Origin: Actinoplanes ianthinogenes
GTDB lineage: Bacteria; Actinomycetota; Actinomycetes; Mycobacteriales; Micromonosporaceae
Direction of reading: 5' to 3'
Assembly: GCF_018324205.1 (NCBI RefSeq)
Contig: NZ_AP023356.1
Coordinates: forward strand, 1,116,001 to 1,180,000
DNA: 64,000 nucleotides
The notes below the pieces were generated by a model. It did not search any database, was not told the origin of the DNA, and worked only from the letters and a program-made list of their open reading frames with translations. Shown piece by piece: positions 63,077-64,000 of this stretch (the stretch's first letter is position 1; each line of letters starts with the position of its first letter). Made by a program: the position numbers and the translations under genes.

Positions 63077-64000
63077 TTACTTCCAGGTGTCGTACTGGTA
63101 GAGCCGGTAGGCCGCCATGATGCCGGTGACCTTGGTGTAGTAGTTCGGGTCGGTCGCGTAACCGGCCTTCCACACCTGCCAGATGAAGTTGTTGGCGTCC
63201 TTGGTGTAGACGAACGCCGGCGTGTACCGCTGGTTGACCTTCAGGAAGTACCCGTGGTCACGGAACGAGTGCGCCATCGTGGCGTAGGTCCGGAACGCGT
63301 CCGACGTGGCGAAACACTTGCCGGCCTTGTCGCACTCGGTGGTCTGGTAGACGTGGCAGCCGCTGGCGATGGTGCCGAACTTGCCGCTCTGGCACTTGAT
63401 CCCGAAGAAGTTCTTGTCCACCGCGGCGAGGCCGCTGCGGCCCCAGCCGGACTCCAGGATCGCCTGGGCGATGGTGACCGACGGCGGGACGCCGAACTGC
63501 CGCCAGCCCTGCTGGGCGCCGGGCACCGCGGCCGCGATGAACTGCGTCTGGGTCATCGACGGGGTGGCCGGCGCGGTCGGTGACGAGGTCGCGCAGGCGG
63601 CCAGGGTGGCGGCGACGACGTAGGCGTGCGAGAGGTACCGCCCGTCGGTCGTCCGGTCCCACTGGCCGGAGGTACGCACCGTGCCCCGGACGGTCGAGCC
63701 GGGCACCGAGCAGACCAGCTGCACGGTGGCGCCGTTGGCCACCTTGCGCACCGAGGCGCCCTGGGTGGACGGCGCGGTCCGGACGTTCACCGCCCCGTCC
63801 GCGGTCCGCACCTTCGCCGTCACGTACGCGGTGGCCCCGCTCTGCGCCGGCTTGGTCTTCACCCTGTCGGCCGCCGGAGTCCCGCCGCACGCCGGGATCT
63901 TCCAGTTCGTCGTGACGTACGAGTGCGACACGTAGTACCCGTTGGTCAGCCGGTCCCAGGCCGCGGTGGTGCGCACCTTGCCACGCACGCTCTGCCCGGC
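63077..64000 (-). CDS. Glucosaminidase-type (GH73) hydrolase with SH3b repeats, 5' end outside window
   Basis: The frame is open to the window edge; the first visible residues (AGQSVRGKVRTTAAWDRL) belong to an SH3b-like repeat, and a second copy has STVRGTVRTSGQWDRTT, so more repeats and a signal peptide likely lie upstream. The C-terminal about 160 residues are a GH73/FlgJ-type domain: FGVPPSVTIAQAILESGWGRSGLAAV with the catalytic Glu, and NFFGIKCQ, FRTYATMAHSFRDHGYFL, YATDPNYYTKV. It should cut peptidoglycan outside the cell; SH3b repeats bind the wall. Confidence 0.9.
   Translation of the reverse strand, partial: AGQSVRGKVRTTAAWDRLTNGYYVSHSYVTTNWKIPACGGTPAADRVKTKPAQSGATAYVTAKVRTADGAVNVRTAPSTQGASVRKVANGATVQLVCSVPGSTVRGTVRTSGQWDRTTDGRYLSHAYVVAATLAACATSSPTAPATPSMTQTQFIAAAVPGAQQGWRQFGVPPSVTIAQAILESGWGRSGLAAVDKNFFGIKCQSGKFGTIASGCHVYQTTECDKAGKCFATSDAFRTYATMAHSFRDHGYFLKVNQRYTPAFVYTKDANNFIWQVWKAGYATDPNYYTKVTGIMAAYRLYQYDTWK

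Overview
The window is very GC-rich DNA with dense, mostly short-spaced genes. Gene content (F420-type luciferase-like oxidoreductase, many LuxR-type two-component genes, STAS/HATPase and SpoIIE-type signalling, SecA2-like protein, WXG100-like secretion substrate, DUF5703, LCP protein, frequent GTG starts) points to a filamentous actinobacterium. Micromonosporaceae, perhaps Actinoplanes, is my best guess, but this is inference from style and content. No rRNA, tRNA or CRISPR array was seen.

Layout. 1-5.0 kb: F420 oxidoreductase (cut at the left edge), aldo/keto reductase, histidine kinase and response regulator, and a membrane protein. 5.1-6.8 kb: a less GC-rich three-gene block with a WXG100/ESX-like protein. 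6.9-10.8 kb: DUF5703, an acidic protein, an M20 peptidase, a hemerythrin and a LysR regulator. 10.8-16.7 kb: a Clp ATPase and a PIN/NYN-like protein, lying between two palindrome-bearing tandem arrays (64 bp x7 and 63 bp x5) and an inverted pair of about 125-bp repeats. 17.0-21.6 kb: a four-gene cluster built around an FtsK/SpoIIIE-type ATPase. 21.6-25.6 kb: two convergent DUF72 genes, a DksA/TraR zinc finger, a uridine-kinase-like protein and a winged-helix regulator. 25.6-28.8 kb: secA2 and a STAS-HATPase fusion. 29.0-32.6 kb: one giant Gly/Pro/Gln-rich repeat protein. 32.8-35.0 kb: a membrane protein and a GCS2-type ligase.

35.3-41.1 kb is a cobalamin block on the minus strand: a cobalamin riboswitch, a Mg/Co-chelatase-like fusion, cobO, cobB and a CobE/CbiG-C-like gene whose two ends are tandemly duplicated. 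It is followed by an ArsR-SRPBCC-VOC operon, citrate synthase, a universal stress protein and a GGDEF-EAL protein. An IS481-family element (47132-48224, 6-bp target duplication GCTAGG) sits exactly between two convergent stop codons. 48.2-52.7 kb: exonuclease III, then a SpoIIE-type phosphatase overlapping a B12-binding protein that carries the W-x9-EH motif of CarH-type photoreceptors. 53-64 kb: small unknowns, a secreted LamG protein, HrpA helicase, an LCP protein, a lone receiver, a CHASE-PAS histidine kinase and a GH73-like hydrolase with SH3b repeats (cut at the right edge).

Themes: cobalamin synthesis under a riboswitch lies near a putative cobalamin light sensor wired to a PP2C phosphatase; partner-switching style signalling recurs; and tandem repeat expansion is unusually common, both between genes and as duplicated gene ends.
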